From the NCBI GenBank assembly GCA_035578175.1, contig JAQMRL010000001.1, positions 58,613,553 through 58,677,552 on the forward strand: 64,000 bases of DNA, read 5' to 3'. This DNA comes from Catonia carolina (lineage: Eukaryota; Arthropoda; Insecta; Hemiptera; Achilidae). A program made the translations under genes and the position numbers. This document shows, in pieces, positions 1-10,110 of the stretch. Under the pieces are notes generated by a model. That model worked only from the letters and a program-made list of their open reading frames with translations. It was not told the DNA's origin and ran no database searches. Position 1 is the first letter of the stretch. The number at the start of each line of letters is the position of its first letter.

Positions 1-712
1 CGTTCGGTATGTGGGAGGACGTCTCCACATCGAATCGCAGGGTTGCAAGCTGACGGTTCTGTGATCACATCACAGTCCGACATCGCTAACGTGATTGGTT
101 CCTTCTTTAAATCAGCTTCCCTCACGTCTTCATATTCAGTACAGTTTCAACATTATAAGAAAACCATTGAATCTCTTCCTTTCTCTATAGCGGACTCGAA
201 TGATCCTCTAAACATTCCTTTTTCATTGCCTGAGCTTAGAAAAGCGCTCAAAGTATCTCGAAATACCTCACCTGTAGAAGATGAAAATACACTTTCGATG
301 ATAGCGCATTTACCGGATTCTGGGTTAAGGCAACTCCTACATGTTTTTAATAAAATATACGCTTCTAGAAAGCTTCCAAAAACTTGGAAAGAAGCAATTG
401 TTGTTCCGATCCTCAAACCTGGTAAAGATAAAACATTGGCCTCCAACTACCGTCCCATTTCCTTGACAAGTGTTGTTTGTAAGGTCATGGAAAGAATGGT
501 GAACAGTCGTCTCATGTGGTATCTGGAAAAGAATAACTTCCTCGCTCCTGAACAGAGCGGTTTTCGGAGAAGGAGGTCTTCGACAGACCACTTGGTGGCC
601 CTTGAGACGGCTGTCTGCAATGCGTTTGCATTGCGGCAGCGCCTCGTTGCCGTATTCTTTGATTTGAAAAAAGCATATGATACAGCTTGGCGACGAGGTA
701 TCCTCAATACCT
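1..712 (+). pseudogene. ORF2 (RT region) of outer I-like retrotransposon A0, left part
   Basis: The window opens inside ORF2 of a non-LTR retrotransposon. Frame 1 is open from base 1 to the insertion point of copy A1. It covers the linker after the endonuclease and the first reverse-transcriptase blocks, including the PISLTSV and FFDLKKAYDTAW segments, the latter carrying the first catalytic RT aspartate. It is nearly identical to the same part of copies A2 and A4. Against those copies the PGGDEIT segment has changed to PVEDENT and RGRSS to RRRSS, so the copy is drifting. The reading frame resumes at 6775, after the younger element. Its 5' part lies outside the window. The family call (I clade) rests on the RNase H domain downstream and is an inference from domain content. 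Confidence 0.9.
699..712 (+). repeat. 14-bp target-site duplication of A1, left copy
   Basis: TATCCTCAATACCT occurs here and again at 6761-6774, directly after the poly(A) of A1. The uninterrupted sequence of copies A2 and A4 contains this 14-mer once at the same ORF2 position. Twelve extra bases (713-724) follow the duplication and partly repeat it. Confidence 0.92.
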
Positions 713-724
713 CAGTATCCTCAA

Positions 725-747
725 TGGGTGCCCCCAGGGGGCACCCA
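725..747 (+). repeat. Perfect 5'-terminal palindrome of A1
   Basis: The arms TGGGTGCCCCC and GGGGGCACCCA surround a single A. Copy A2 starts with only the inner part (CCCCCAGGGGGCACCCA, 20073-20089). The outer six bases of the left arm are therefore present only in A1. Confidence 0.8.
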
Positions 748-1331
748 GTCTTATATATATGAATGCTCGTCCATGCATATATATGTGGGTGTGCGGGTGT
801 GGCAACCCCGGGACCCCAGCTAAGAGCTAACCTTATTTCAAAACTATACACAGGTTGCTCTTACACTACACACAACAATAATACTACATCACACACACCA
901 CACTTTCTTTCAACACACACATTTACATACCCTACACACAACACATACACAAAGTTTTTCTTACACACATTTATAATGCTGGCGAGGATGGGATGCGGGC
1001 TGGTCGTGCGTAACCCTTTCCGGATTGGAAGGTCTGGACTGTGGTTGTGCTGCTGTGAGCTTGCTCTGCCGAGGCTTTGCGCCATCCTTTAGCCCTTCCA
1101 GTCGCTTCGGTACTGTGGCAAGAAGTGGACTATGGGTAGGAGTGTCGGAGCTCTTACTGCTGCGTGCGAGCCTCTGGGACGTCGGTATCAGTGGGTCAGG
1201 CAGTACCTGACTCCCCGGCCCGGATGAAATATGTGGGAGATGGCTGCCGGGAGTACTCGGCCGGGTCCTTCTTTTTACTAGGGACCTGCGGCGTGCACGG
1301 GTCATCTCTCCGCCCGCACCTTGCTTTCACG
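748..1331 (+). promoter_or_regulatory. 5' leader of I-like copy A1
   Basis: The leader has a CA-rich stretch (about 860-975) and then a GC-rich stretch up to ORF1. A short upstream ORF starts at the ATG at 975. The leader is highly conserved in A2 (20096-20672) and A4 (from 55901), and in A3 from 26569. As in other I-type elements an internal promoter is expected here, but I see no clear TATA box, so promoter function is inferred from position only. The ORF1 frame is open from 1164, with an in-frame ATG at 1224 upstream of the one chosen. Confidence 0.5.
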
Positions 1332-2618
1332 ATGACTGGAAAAGCACTTAAGATAATGTTACACAAACAATCTTCCCCCGGTATGAAAAGACTATGGTCT
1401 AGCTTGTCGGACGATAGTGATAACAGTGGTGATAATACAGACAAATTTTTTGTTGTTCGTTGTGTTGGAGAAGAAGGGTCGCTGTCAAAAGTTTCCCCCT
1501 TCATTATTAACAGGTCTGTTCAGTCGGTTTGTGGCTCGCTACACTCTATTACGAAATTAAGGAATGGTACTTTGTTAATTGAAACAACGTCTGCGAAGCA
1601 AAGTAGCAGCGTTGGTAAAATTACTCAAATCGGAAGTACTGCAGTTACCGTTGAACCGCATAGGTCCCTCAACTCATCTCGAGGAGTAGTTTACTCTCGA
1701 GATATACAAGATATGTCTGAGGCTGAGTTATTGGAGGAGCTTACCTCCCAGAGAGTGACGCAAGTCAAAAGAGTTATGCGTCGGGAAAATGGAATTGATG
1801 TCGGTACCCCGACACTTATCATAACATTTTCCACCCCTCAACCTCCGGATCGTCTTAAGTTGGGTTACTTGTCTGTTCGAGTGAGACCGTATGTCCCAAA
1901 CCCTCTGCGCTGTTTTCAGTGCCAGGAATACGGACATACGAAAACAAACTGCAAGAAACCTGCGATATGCGCCAAGTGCAGTTCACCTGACCACTTAGAC
2001 AGCGAATGCACTTCTGAAACAGAACTGTGTGCAAACTGTAAAGGAAGTCATTCAGCAAGGTCTCGGGAATGCCCCATGTATAAAGAAGAACGGGAAATTC
2101 AGAAAATTTCGTCTGAACAGAAGCTTTCTTTTCCGGCGGCCCGGAGCGAGTACAGAAAACGAAATAGCATTCGAAATGCAGTCCAGCCTGACATTTCGTT
2201 TGCAGCTGCAACTAGTGTCCAGTCTCGTGTGTCTGGTGAGTGCTCGTCATGCGTTGAGTTGAAGAGTGTTGTTGAGAACCTAACTAAACAGGTTGCTTCC
2301 CTGACTTCTGCACTGAAAGCTTTATTAAGCACCAAACAGAGTGAAATTGGTTTAAAGAGTTCAGTGCCTCAAGTTGGTAACCTTTCTGCGACGCAGAATA
2401 CAAAAGTTCAGCTGTCAAATAAGACAGTCGCCTCTACCTCAAAGGGGAAACCCCTTTCATTGCCCAAGACGCTTCCAGTGGATGCGTCTAAATTTCTAAA
2501 ATCTCCTTCGTCTGGGTCCAAGATCCACGATATGATAGGAGATCCATCGGCCCTTGATAAGGGCTTTATACAAGTCAAAGGAAAGAAAGGGAAGGAGAAA
2601 ATTGTGTTTGACACATAA
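1332..2618 (+). CDS. ORF1 nucleic-acid-binding (gag-like) protein of I-like copy A1
   Basis: A 428-residue protein if started at the ATG at 1332 (MTGKALK). The frame is open upstream with another ATG at 1224, and the choice is uncertain. Near residues 194-250 lie three cysteine/histidine zinc knuckles starting CFQCQEYGHTKTNC, then CAKCSSPDHLDSEC, then a third beginning CANCKGSH. This is the usual RNA-binding module of I/Jockey-type ORF1 proteins, which coat element RNA in a ribonucleoprotein. A Ser/Lys-rich tail with GKKGKEKIV ends the protein. The ORF is uninterrupted. ORF2 follows in another frame and its open frame begins inside the ORF1 tail. Confidence 0.9.
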   Translation: MTGKALKIMLHKQSSPGMKRLWSSLSDDSDNSGDNTDKFFVVRCVGEEGSLSKVSPFIINRSVQSVCGSLHSITKLRNGTLLIETTSAKQSSSVGKITQIGSTAVTVEPHRSLNSSRGVVYSRDIQDMSEAELLEELTSQRVTQVKRVMRRENGIDVGTPTLIITFSTPQPPDRLKLGYLSVRVRPYVPNPLRCFQCQEYGHTKTNCKKPAICAKCSSPDHLDSECTSETELCANCKGSHSARSRECPMYKEEREIQKISSEQKLSFPAARSEYRKRNSIRNAVQPDISFAAATSVQSRVSGECSSCVELKSVVENLTKQVASLTSALKALLSTKQSEIGLKSSVPQVGNLSATQNTKVQLSNKTVASTSKGKPLSLPKTLPVDASKFLKSPSSGSKIHDMIGDPSALDKGFIQVKGKKGKEKIVFDT

Positions 2619-5600
2619 GTCCTTTTCTTTCTGAAATACCCTTTAATAATATTATTCAATGGAATGTTCGCGGGATCCGGTCTAGGTATGAAGACATAAA
2701 GTTATTGATCCGGGAAAAGTGTCCGATTGCGCTGTGCCTGCAAGAGACGATGTTACAGCCTGATGTCTCAATCTCCGTTCGTGGATACGAGATGTTTAGG
2801 AAAGATTCCCTGCATGGTGGCCCTGGTGGTGGGGTCGCTATATTACTTCACCAGTCAATGCAAGGGATAAGTCTGGATATTCAGACGGATCTTCAGGCCG
2901 TGGCAATCAGGATTACTGTCCCGTTGTCAGTTTGTGTGTGTAATATTTACTTACCACCAAATAGAGAAATTTCATACCTAGCCATACGAGAATTACTAAA
3001 ACAGTTACCAAGTCCATGTATATTACTAGGAGATTTCAATGGTCACCATTATTCTTGGGGCTCCTCACTGTGCAATGGTAGAGGTCACATGGTGGAGAGG
3101 GTCCGGAGTGATTTAGACTTATGTCTATTGAACGATGGATCTGAAACATTCATGTCATCCTCAACAGGATCCTGGTCGTGCTTGAACCTTACTTTCTGTA
3201 GCCCATCCCTTGTACCACGGTTGTTGTGGAGAGTACTGCCAGACCTGTACGGAAGTGATCATCGACCGGTGGTGGTCGAGTTTTTTGACTACCAGTCTGT
3301 CGATGACCTTCCAAAACGATGGATAGAGAAGCTTGCACGGTGGAATGAGTTTTCAAGTTTGATGGAATCTGAATATGAAGATGATGATGATGCACGAAGC
3401 CTGTTGTCTTCCTTTGTGGAGAGGATGTCTGCAGCAGCTGCCCAGAGCATTCCTAAAACATCGGGTAAAGCGCGGCGGCCGCCGGTGCTTTGGTGGAATA
3501 ATCGGTGTAAGGAGGCTCTTCAGGATCGCCGTAGGGCCCTGCGAATTTTTAGTCGCAGACCTACGGATGCTAACCTGGAAGCTTACCGAAGAGCTCGGGC
3601 CTGCTGTAGGCGTATCTTTCTGGAGAGTAAGAGAGAGTCGTGGAGCCGTTATGTTGCAGATATTAATAGGAGTACCCCTGTGACAACGGTGTGGAGAAAA
3701 CTGCGGTCCGTTTGTGGAAGGATGTCTCCGCACCGAATTGCAGGGTTGCAAACTGACGGTTCCGTGATTACGTCACCAATCGACATTGCGAATGCAATTG
3801 GTTCTTCGTTAAAATCAGCGTCTCTCACGTCTTCATATTCAATTCAATTTCAAAATCATAAGCAAACCATTGAATCTCTTCCTTTTCATATAGCGGACAC
3901 AAATGATCCTCTGAACATTCCTTTTTCAATGCCTGAACTAAGTAAAGCGCTCAAAGTTTCTCGAAATACCTCGCCTGGAGGAGATGAAATTACACTTTCG
4001 ATGATAGCGCATTTACCAGACTCCGGGTTAAGGCAACTCCTACATATTTTTAATAAAATATACGCTTCTAGAAAGCTTCCAGAATCTTGGAAAGAAGCAA
4101 TTGTTGTCCCGATCCTCAAACCTGGCAAAGATAAAATGTTGGCCTCCAGCTATCGCCCCATCTCTCTGACAAGTGTTGTATGTAAGGTGATGGAAAGAAT
4201 GGTGAATAGTCGTCTCATGTGGTATCTGGAAAAGAATGACTTCCTCGCTCCTGAACAGAGCGGTTTTCGGAGAGGGAGGTCTTCGACAGACCACTTGGTG
4301 GCCCTTGAGACGGCTATCTGCAATGCGTTTGCATTGCGGCAGCGCCTCGTTGCCGTATTCTTTGATTTGAAAAAAGCATATGATACGGCTTGGCGACGAG
4401 GTATTCTTAATACCTTGCGGGAGTGGGGCATCGCTGGGAACATGTTGGCCTTCATTAAAGACTTTCTGGATGACCGATCATTTCGTGTAAGGGTCGGTCA
4501 GAGTTTGTCAAACAGGTTTGATTTGGAAAATGGTATACCGCAGGGGAGTGTAATTAGTTGTACCCTATTTGCGGTTGCCATTAACAATATTGTGAAAAGT
4601 TGCGTATACCCTGTTAAATGTTCGTTGTTTGTAGATGATTTTGCGATATATGTTGCATCTAGAAATGTTGTTTCAGCTGAACGAGCCCTACAGCTTACTA
4701 TATACCGTCTTGAGGAATGGTCACGGCAGACTGGCTTTAGTTTTTCTCCTGAGAAGACTAAATGCATTCAGTTTTGCCGAATACGGACTGATAATGTTCC
4801 AAGACTGTATTTAATGGGTCAGAATATCGAAGTTAGCACTGAAATCAGGTTTCTAGGTGTTATATTCGACAAGAGACTTACATGGGTTCCGCATATAAAA
4901 GACCTACGGGCTAGGTGCTTAAAGGTGGTTGATATTCTGCGTGTTCTTACAGGTACATGTTGGGGAGCTGATAGATCATGTATGATAAGGTTCTACAAGG
5001 CTCTAGTGCGATCACGTATAGATTATGGCGCTGTAGCGTACTCATCTGCTACTCCCACTTCGCTGAGAATGCTTGACACGATCCACAATTCATGTTTACG
5101 ATTGTCTACAGGTGCTTTTCGTTCTAGCCCTGTTGTCAGCATCTTAGTTGAAAGTGGAGAAATGTCGTTACACAGACGTCGCCAGCAGCTTATATTGACG
5201 TACTTTGCCAAGTTGAAAGCTAGACCTTATCATTTTTTGCATGAGATCATTCTCAACAACCCGTGTCATGATTTGCATCTGATGAACGCCCGACAACCTT
5301 CACCATTCGGTGTAAGAGCGTTGGAGATATGCAACAACCTTGATATTGCGATTCCTCGTGTCTACCCATGTAATTCTTGTCTATTTCCACCCTGGACCAT
5401 CGCTCAGTTACACTTTAACTTTGAGATGAGTAAATACTCAAAGGCAGGCACAAGCTCTGTGGTGTTTAATAGCATTTTCAGTGAGTTAGTTGAAGCTATT
5501 AAACCATCTACGGTTGTATACACTGATGGATCAAAGTCGGATGTTGGAGTTGGTTGCTCGTTTGTTGCTAATGGGAGAACCTATTTGTTTGGATTACCTG

Positions 5601-6313
5601 CGGGAACTAGTATTTACACTGCTGAACTTTATGCTATCAGCAAAGCTCTTTCTGTAGTCTGTGTGCGTGGGCGTCGGGTGTTGGTGTGCACTGATTCGCT
5701 TAGTGCCCTTCAGTCGATTACTGATTTATATTCACGCCACCCGCTAGTTGTAGATGTCCACGGCACCGTGAAGCAGCTTAACGATAGAGGAGTAAGCGTT
5801 GTTTTCTGCTGGGTTCCGGTTCATGCTAGAATCTCGGGAAATGAGGCTGCTGATTTGGCCGCTAAGGAGGCGGCACGCCAACCGGCTTTCACGCAATATC
5901 TGACTGTGTCAGATTTCGTGTGCCTGGTGAAGCGTGTCATCACTGATTCCTGGCAGGTGGAATGGACTGGCTCTCATGGCAACAAGCTACGTGATATCAA
6001 ACATGACGGTAAGCCTTGGCCTACGTCGCTGAGGAACAACAGAAGGGAAGAAGTTGTCATCGCTCGACTTAGAATTGGGCACACCAGATTAACGCATGGG
6101 TATCTCATGACGTCTGGTGATGCTCCAGCGTGTGGCAGATGCGATTGTCCTATGACAATAAAACATGTTTTGGTAGATTGCATCTGCTACGCAGCTCTGC
6201 GTCGGCGGTTTAAAATACCCTGCGAGTTGCGTGATGTACTCGGCGACGATAGCCATGTTTTAGACTCAACATTGAGATTTCTTAGATCCATCAGTGTATA
6301 TAAAGATGTCTAA
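2612..6313 (+). CDS. ORF2 endonuclease-reverse transcriptase-RNase H of I-like copy A1
   Basis: The polyprotein nicks target DNA, copies the element RNA and removes RNA from the hybrid. An APE-type endonuclease comes first, with QWNVRG near 2660, LGDFNG near 3030 and SDHRP near 3256. Reverse transcriptase carries FVDD near 4630. RNase H has YTDGSK (5520), the AELYAI glutamate (5634), TDSLSAL (5693) and NEAAD (5851). A CxxC...H...C finger follows near 6130. No ATG precedes the endonuclease: the frame opens at 2612 after a stop and the first in-frame ATG is at 2750, inside the domain, so the start given is the frame limit. In the last RNase H motif the family's PGHAGIS reads PVHARIS, which probably weakens RNase H. 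Confidence 0.9.
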   Translation, partial: HISPFLSEIPFNNIIQWNVRGIRSRYEDIKLLIREKCPIALCLQETMLQPDVSISVRGYEMFRKDSLHGGPGGGVAILLHQSMQGISLDIQTDLQAVAIRITVPLSVCVCNIYLPPNREISYLAIRELLKQLPSPCILLGDFNGHHYSWGSSLCNGRGHMVERVRSDLDLCLLNDGSETFMSSSTGSWSCLNLTFCSPSLVPRLLWRVLPDLYGSDHRPVVVEFFDYQSVDDLPKRWIEKLARWNEFSSLMESEYEDDDDARSLLSSFVERMSAAAAQSIPKTSGKARRPPVLWWNNRCKEALQDRRRALRIFSRRPTDANLEAYRRARACCRRIFLESKRESWSRYVADINRSTPVTTVWRKLRSVCGRMSPHRIAGLQTDGSVITSPIDIANAIGSSLKSASLTSSYSIQFQNHKQTIESLPFHIADTNDPLNIPFSMPELSKALKVSRNTSPGGDEITLSMIAHLPDSGLRQLLHIFNKIYASRKLPESWKEAIVVPILKPGKDKMLASSYRPISLTSVVCKVMERMVNSRLMWYLEKNDFLAPEQSGFRRGRSSTDHLVALETAICNAFALRQRLVAVFFDLKKAYDTAWRRGILNTLREWGIAGNMLAFIKDFLDDRSFRVRVGQSLSNRFDLENGIPQGSVISCTLFAVAINNIVKSCVYPVKCSLFVDDFAIYVASRNVVSAERALQLTIYRLEEWSRQTGFSFSPEKTKCIQFCRIRTDNVPRLYLMGQNIEVSTEIRFLGVIFDKRLTWVPHIKDLRARCLKVVDILRVLTGTCWGADRSCMIRFYKALVRSRIDYGAVAYSSATPTSLRMLDTIHNSCLRLSTGAFRSSPVVSILVESGEMSLHRRRQQLILTYFAKLKARPYHFLHEIILNNPCHDLHLMNARQPSPFGVRALEICNNLDIAIPRVYPCNSCLFPPWTIAQLHFNFEMSKYSKAGTSSVVFNSIFSELVEAIKPSTVVYTDGSKSDVGVGCSFVANGRTYLFGLPAGTSIYTAELYAISKALSVVCVRGRRVLVCTDSLSALQSITDLYSRHPLVVDVHGTVKQLNDRGVSVVFCWVPVHARISGNEAADLAAKEAARQPAFTQYLTVSDFVCLVKRVITDSWQVEWTGSHGNKLRDIKHDGKPWPTSLRNNRREEVVIARLRIGHTRLTHGYLMTSGDAPACGRCDCPMTIKHVLVDCICYAALRRRFKIPCELRDVLGDDSHVLDSTLRFLRSISVYKDV

Positions 6314-6668
6314 TGGGGAAACGTTAATGTTGTTTTTATGTTATATGTGTATTTGTGTGTTTTATTATTTTTATTTTCGTGGCCCATTTACAGCCTTTTG
6401 TTTATGTTTTAGGTCTGTGATATTAATGTAAATTATATTGTTTGCTGTGATACTAGTTTTTAAGATTTTTATGTGATAGTTTATAAATGTTGTTTATTCC
6501 AACTGTGATATTAAATTTAAGTTTGTGTTTGTATGTTTATCTTATAAGTTTTTAAAAAAAATGTTCTATACTGTATATTTTTTTACGAATTTTTCTGTAT
6601 CTGTGATATTTTTAGTTTTAGGAGTTATATTTAAATAAGTAAGTATACATTATATTATATTCAAGTAC

Positions 6669-6738
6669 GTTCTACACTCGGGCCCTTTACACCCGCGTGT
6701 AGAACAACGGGCGATGATAACCGTCTGGTTTTTCGCCC
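6669..6738 (+). promoter_or_regulatory. Conserved 3'-terminal double hairpin of I-like copy A1
   Basis: Hairpin 1 pairs GTTCTACAC (6669-6677) with GTGTAGAAC (6697-6705) and, inside, CGGG with CCCG. Hairpin 2 pairs GGGCGA (6709-6714) with TCGCCC (6733-6738) and, inside, AACC with GGTT. Poly(A) follows directly. Other copies show paired substitutions in these stems. In non-LTR elements such 3' structures can be what the element's own RT recognises; this is inferred here. Confidence 0.85.
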
Positions 6739-6760
6739 TAAAAAAAAAAAAAAAAAAAAA

Positions 6761-6774
6761 TATCCTCAATACCT
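6761..6774 (+). repeat. 14-bp target-site duplication of A1, right copy
   Basis: TATCCTCAATACCT follows the A1 poly(A) tail and matches 699-712. Right after it the ORF2 sequence of the outer copy A0 resumes. Confidence 0.92.
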
Positions 6775-8671
6775 TCCGGGATTGGGGCATCGCTGGAAAC
6801 ATGTTGGCCTTCATCAAGGACTTTCTAGATGAACGATCGTTCCGTGTAAGGGTTGGTCAGTGTCTGTCCGACAGGTTTGACTTGGAAAATGGTATACCGC
6901 AAGGAAGTGTAATTAGTTGTACCCTATTTGCGGTTGCCATAAACAATATTGTGAAAAGTTGCGTATACCCTGTTAAATGTTCGTTGTTTGTTGATGATTT
7001 TGCAATATATGTTGCATCTAGAAATGTTGTCTCAGCTGAACGAGCTCTACAGCTAACTATATACCGTCTTGAAGAATGGTCACGGCAGACTGGCTTTAGT
7101 TTTACTCCTGAGAAGACTAAATGCATTCAGTTTTGCCGAATACGGACTGATAATGTTCCAAGACTGTATTTAATGGGTCAGGATATCGAAGTTAGCACTG
7201 AAATCAGGTTCTTAGGTGTTGTATTCGACAAAAGACTTACATGGGTTCCGCATATTAAAGACCTACGGGCTAGGTGCTTAAAGGTGGTTGATATTCTGCG
7301 TGTTTTACAGGTACATGTTGGGGAGCTGATAGATCATGTATGATAAGGTTCTACAAGGCTCTAGTGCGATCACGTATAGATTATGGCGCTGTAGCCTACT
7401 CATCTGCTACTTCCACTTCTCTGAGAATGCTTGACTCAGTCCACAATTCATGTTTACGATTATCTACAGGTGCTTTTCGTTCTAGCCCTGTTATCAGAAT
7501 CTTAGTTGAAAGTGGAGAAATGTCGTTACACAGACGTCGCCAGCAGCTTATATTGACGTACTTTGCTAAGTTGAAAGCTAGACCTTATCATTTTTTGCAT
7601 GATATGATTCTCAATAACCCTTGTCATGATTTGCATCTGATGAACGCCCGACAGCCTTCACCATTTGGTGTAAGAGCGTTGGAGATATGTAACAACCTCG
7701 ATATTGCTATTCCTCGTGCCTACCCATGTAATTCTTGTCTATTTCCACCCTGGACCATCGCTCACTTACACTTTAACTTTGAGATGTGTAAATACTCAAA
7801 GGCAGACACAAGTTCAGTGGTATTTAATAGCGTTTTCAGTGAATTAGTTGAAGCTATTAAACCATCTACGGTTGTATACACTGATGGATCGAAGTCGGAT
7901 GTTGGAATTGGTTGCTCGTTTGTTGCTAATGGGAGAACCTATTTGTTTGGATTACCTGCGGGAACCAGTGTTTACACGGCTGAACTTTATGCTATCAGCA
8001 AAGCTCTTTCTGTAGTCTGTGTGCGTGGGCGTCGGGTGTTGGTGTGCACTGATTCGCTCAGTGCTCTCCAGTCGATTAGTGATGTGTATTCACGCCACCC
8101 GCTAGTTGTGGACGTCCTCGGCACTGTGAAGGAGCTGAATGATAGAGGAGTAAGCGTTGTTTTCTGCTGGGTTCCGGGTCATGCTGGAATCTCGGGAAAT
8201 GAGGCTGCAGATTTGGCCGCTAAGGAGGCGTCACGCCAACCGGCCTTCACGCAATATCTGACTGTGTCAGATTTCGTGGGCCTGGTGAACCGTGTCATCA
8301 CTGATTCCTGGCAGGTAGAATGGACTGGCTCTCATGGTAACAAGCTTCGTGAGGTAAAGCATGACGTTAAGCCTTGGCCTACGTCGCTGAGGAAGAACAG
8401 AAGGGAAGAAGTTGTCATCGCGCGACTTAGAATTGGACACACCAGATTAACGCATGGGTATCTCATGACGTCTGGTGATGCTCCAATGTGTGGCAGATGT
8501 GATTGTCTTTTGACAATTAAACATGTGTTGGTAGATTGCGTCTGCTACGCAGCTCTGCGTCGGCGATTTAAGATACCCTTCCAGTTACGAGATGTACTCG
8601 GCGACGATAGCCATGTTTTGGATTTAACGTTAAGATTTATTAGATCCATTAGTTTGTATGACAATGTCTGA
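6775..8671 (+). pseudogene. ORF2 (RT C-terminus and RNase H) of outer I-like copy A0, right part
   Basis: Continuation of the ORF2 interrupted at 712. The stretch covers the RT palm (FVDDFAIYV near 6990), thumb, RNase H (YTDGSK near 7880, AELYAI, TDSLSAL, GHAGISGNEAADLAAK near 8180-8220) and a C-terminal CCHC-like finger near 8490. One base is missing near 7303 compared with the CTTACAGG of the other copies, shifting the frame so that the 3' half continues from about 7340. The RNase H motifs themselves are intact. Dead copy: interrupted by A1 and frameshifted. Confidence 0.9.
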
Positions 8672-9019
8672 TTGTGAATTGGGAATATTTGTGTTAAGTT
8701 TATATTATGTATTTGTGTATGTTTTTATTTAGTTTCGTGGCCCCTTTACAGCCTTTTTATTTACCTACACATCTGTGATATTACCTTTTATGTAAATTTT
8801 ATTTTGTTGGCTGTGATACTAGTTTGTAAGTTTTTATAAGTTTTAACTGTTATTTATTCCAAGTGTGATATTAGATTTAAATTTGTGGTTGTATGTTTAT
8901 CTTATAAGTTTTTTAATATAAATGTTCTTGTCTGTAAATTTTTTTTTTTTTTTTTCTGTGATATTTTTACTTATTTAAATAACTTATTTAAATAAGTTAT
9001 ATTTAAATAAGAAAAGTAC

Positions 9020-9090
9020 GTTCTACACTCGGGCCCTTTACACCCGTGTGTAGAGCAACGGGCGATGATAACCGTCTGGTTTTTCGCCCT
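9020..9090 (+). promoter_or_regulatory. 3'-terminal double hairpin and tail of outer copy A0
   Basis: Same arrangement as at 6669: GTTCTACAC pairs with GTGTAGAGC (one G-U pair replaces A-U), then GGGCGA with TCGCCC. A run of A at 9092-9110 ends the element. The 8672-9019 stretch is its T-rich 3' UTR with repeated CTGTGATA motifs and contains no gene. Confidence 0.8.
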
Positions 9091-9110
9091 TAAAAAAAAA
9101 AAAAAAAAAA

Positions 9111-9536
9111 GAAGGTTAATTTATCGTTTACTGCAAAAATTGTACATCTATTATAACTTTAAACAATTCATATTAAAACGCATAAAACTCTGGTTATTAT
9201 AAAAAGGCGATTTCTAATGTCTTAATCTCATTCTGCAGTATAATTTTGACAATGTGTTCGCTAAAGTTCCTCTATACAGGAAAAAGTTATACAATAAATA
9301 CAATAGAAGACTTCAGTTTGATTAATCCTCTTTTTTATGTCATTTGGTCCCAGGAGGTACACTAACAACGTACTAGACGATATTATAACTAATCTACAAC
9401 ATAATACCTACGTTTGATTAATCCCTTTTATTCTTTTTTTTTGCCCAGAAGGTATATTAGTATACTACTAAACAGTTATTTTGCCCAGGAGGCATATTAA
9501 CATACTACTAAACAATAAACTAACATAAAATACAAT
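9111..9536. repeat. AT-rich flank with degenerate short direct repeats
   Basis: No gene is visible. Related segments of about 40 bases with a CCAGGAGG or CCAGAAGG core followed by CATACTACTAAACA-like sequence occur near 9348, 9446 and 9483. The phrase GTTTGATTAATCC occurs near 9317 and 9414. They look like a decayed tandem repeat of unknown origin. Confidence 0.45.
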
Positions 9537-9629
9537 TTTTTTGGTTTAACGTCCGACTGTTTTGCAAATTGTTGCTAATGTAGACGGTGAAGGATTAAAT
9601 GAATTTTTTTGTAACGTATGAAAGGATGC
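9537..9629 (-). mobile_element. SINE family 2, 3' fragment
   Basis: The bases from TTGGTTTAACGTCCGAC to about 9629 match the 3' half of the SINE at 50669-50838 in the same (minus) orientation. The tRNA-like head is missing, so this is a truncated copy. Confidence 0.65.
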
Positions 9630-9723
9630 TATTCCCGAGCGTGCTATTATAAGGTGGTCCTTACAAGACTACACATTTTTGTATAGTATTCAAGTATGTA
9701 AACAATATGATTTTTTCCTAATT

Positions 9724-10018
9724 TGTGTACGTTGCAATCTGTTCAATTTAGAACAATAAGCAACCCCATGACCCAATGAGATGAATATGTTGTGTATGAC
9801 GTGTAAATGAGGTGTAGTCTTGTACAGAACCAGGCCGACCATTCCTGAGATAGTATGGTTAATTAAACCCTAGCCATCAAAGTACACCGGTAACCACTGT
9901 CTAGTTTTCAAATCCGTATAAAAGTAACTACCTTTACTAGGATTTGAACCAGAACCTCGTCTCCGAAAATCAGCTCATTGTGGCGACGACTTTACCTCTA
10001 GACCAACCCGGTGGGTCA
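9724..10018 (-). mobile_element. tRNA-derived SINE, family 1, copy a
   Basis: About 295 bp closely matching 50302-50588. Read on the minus strand it starts with a tRNA-like head: an A-box-like TGGTCTAGAGG and a B-box-like GGTTCAAATCC correctly placed for an RNA polymerase III promoter, followed by an unrelated body. Two dispersed copies in one window in the same orientation support a SINE rather than a tRNA gene. Confidence 0.8.
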
Positions 10019-10110
10019 AATATGAATTTAAATCGTAAAAAACACTACAAAATATCAGTTTTAAAATTTATAAAAATTATTAGTATTATTATTTCATTAA
10101 TTATATAAAA

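Larger units (their letters stand above)
725..6760 (+). mobile_element. I-like non-LTR retrotransposon copy A1, nearly full length
   Basis: A 6.0-kb element carrying, in order, a 5' palindrome, a CA-rich then GC-rich leader, ORF1 with zinc knuckles, ORF2 with endonuclease, reverse transcriptase and RNase H, a T-rich 3' UTR, two terminal hairpins and a poly(A) tail (6740-6760). It is flanked by a perfect 14-bp duplication and sits inside an older copy of its own family. RNase H downstream of RT places it in the I superfamily (I/Nimb-like). The exact clade needs a tree. The 3' UTR repeats the motif CTGTGATA at about 6415, 6445, 6503 and 6601, which recurs in the other copies. ORF2 has lost glycines in the last RNase H motif, so this copy is probably not fully active. 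Confidence 0.93.

Noticed and set aside
961..1305. 114-codon minus-strand ORF in the I-like leader, also at 20302, 26721 and 55948
   Set aside because: It is open in all four copies, but the copies are nearly identical there, so conservation carries no information. It has low complexity and overlaps the sense-strand leader.
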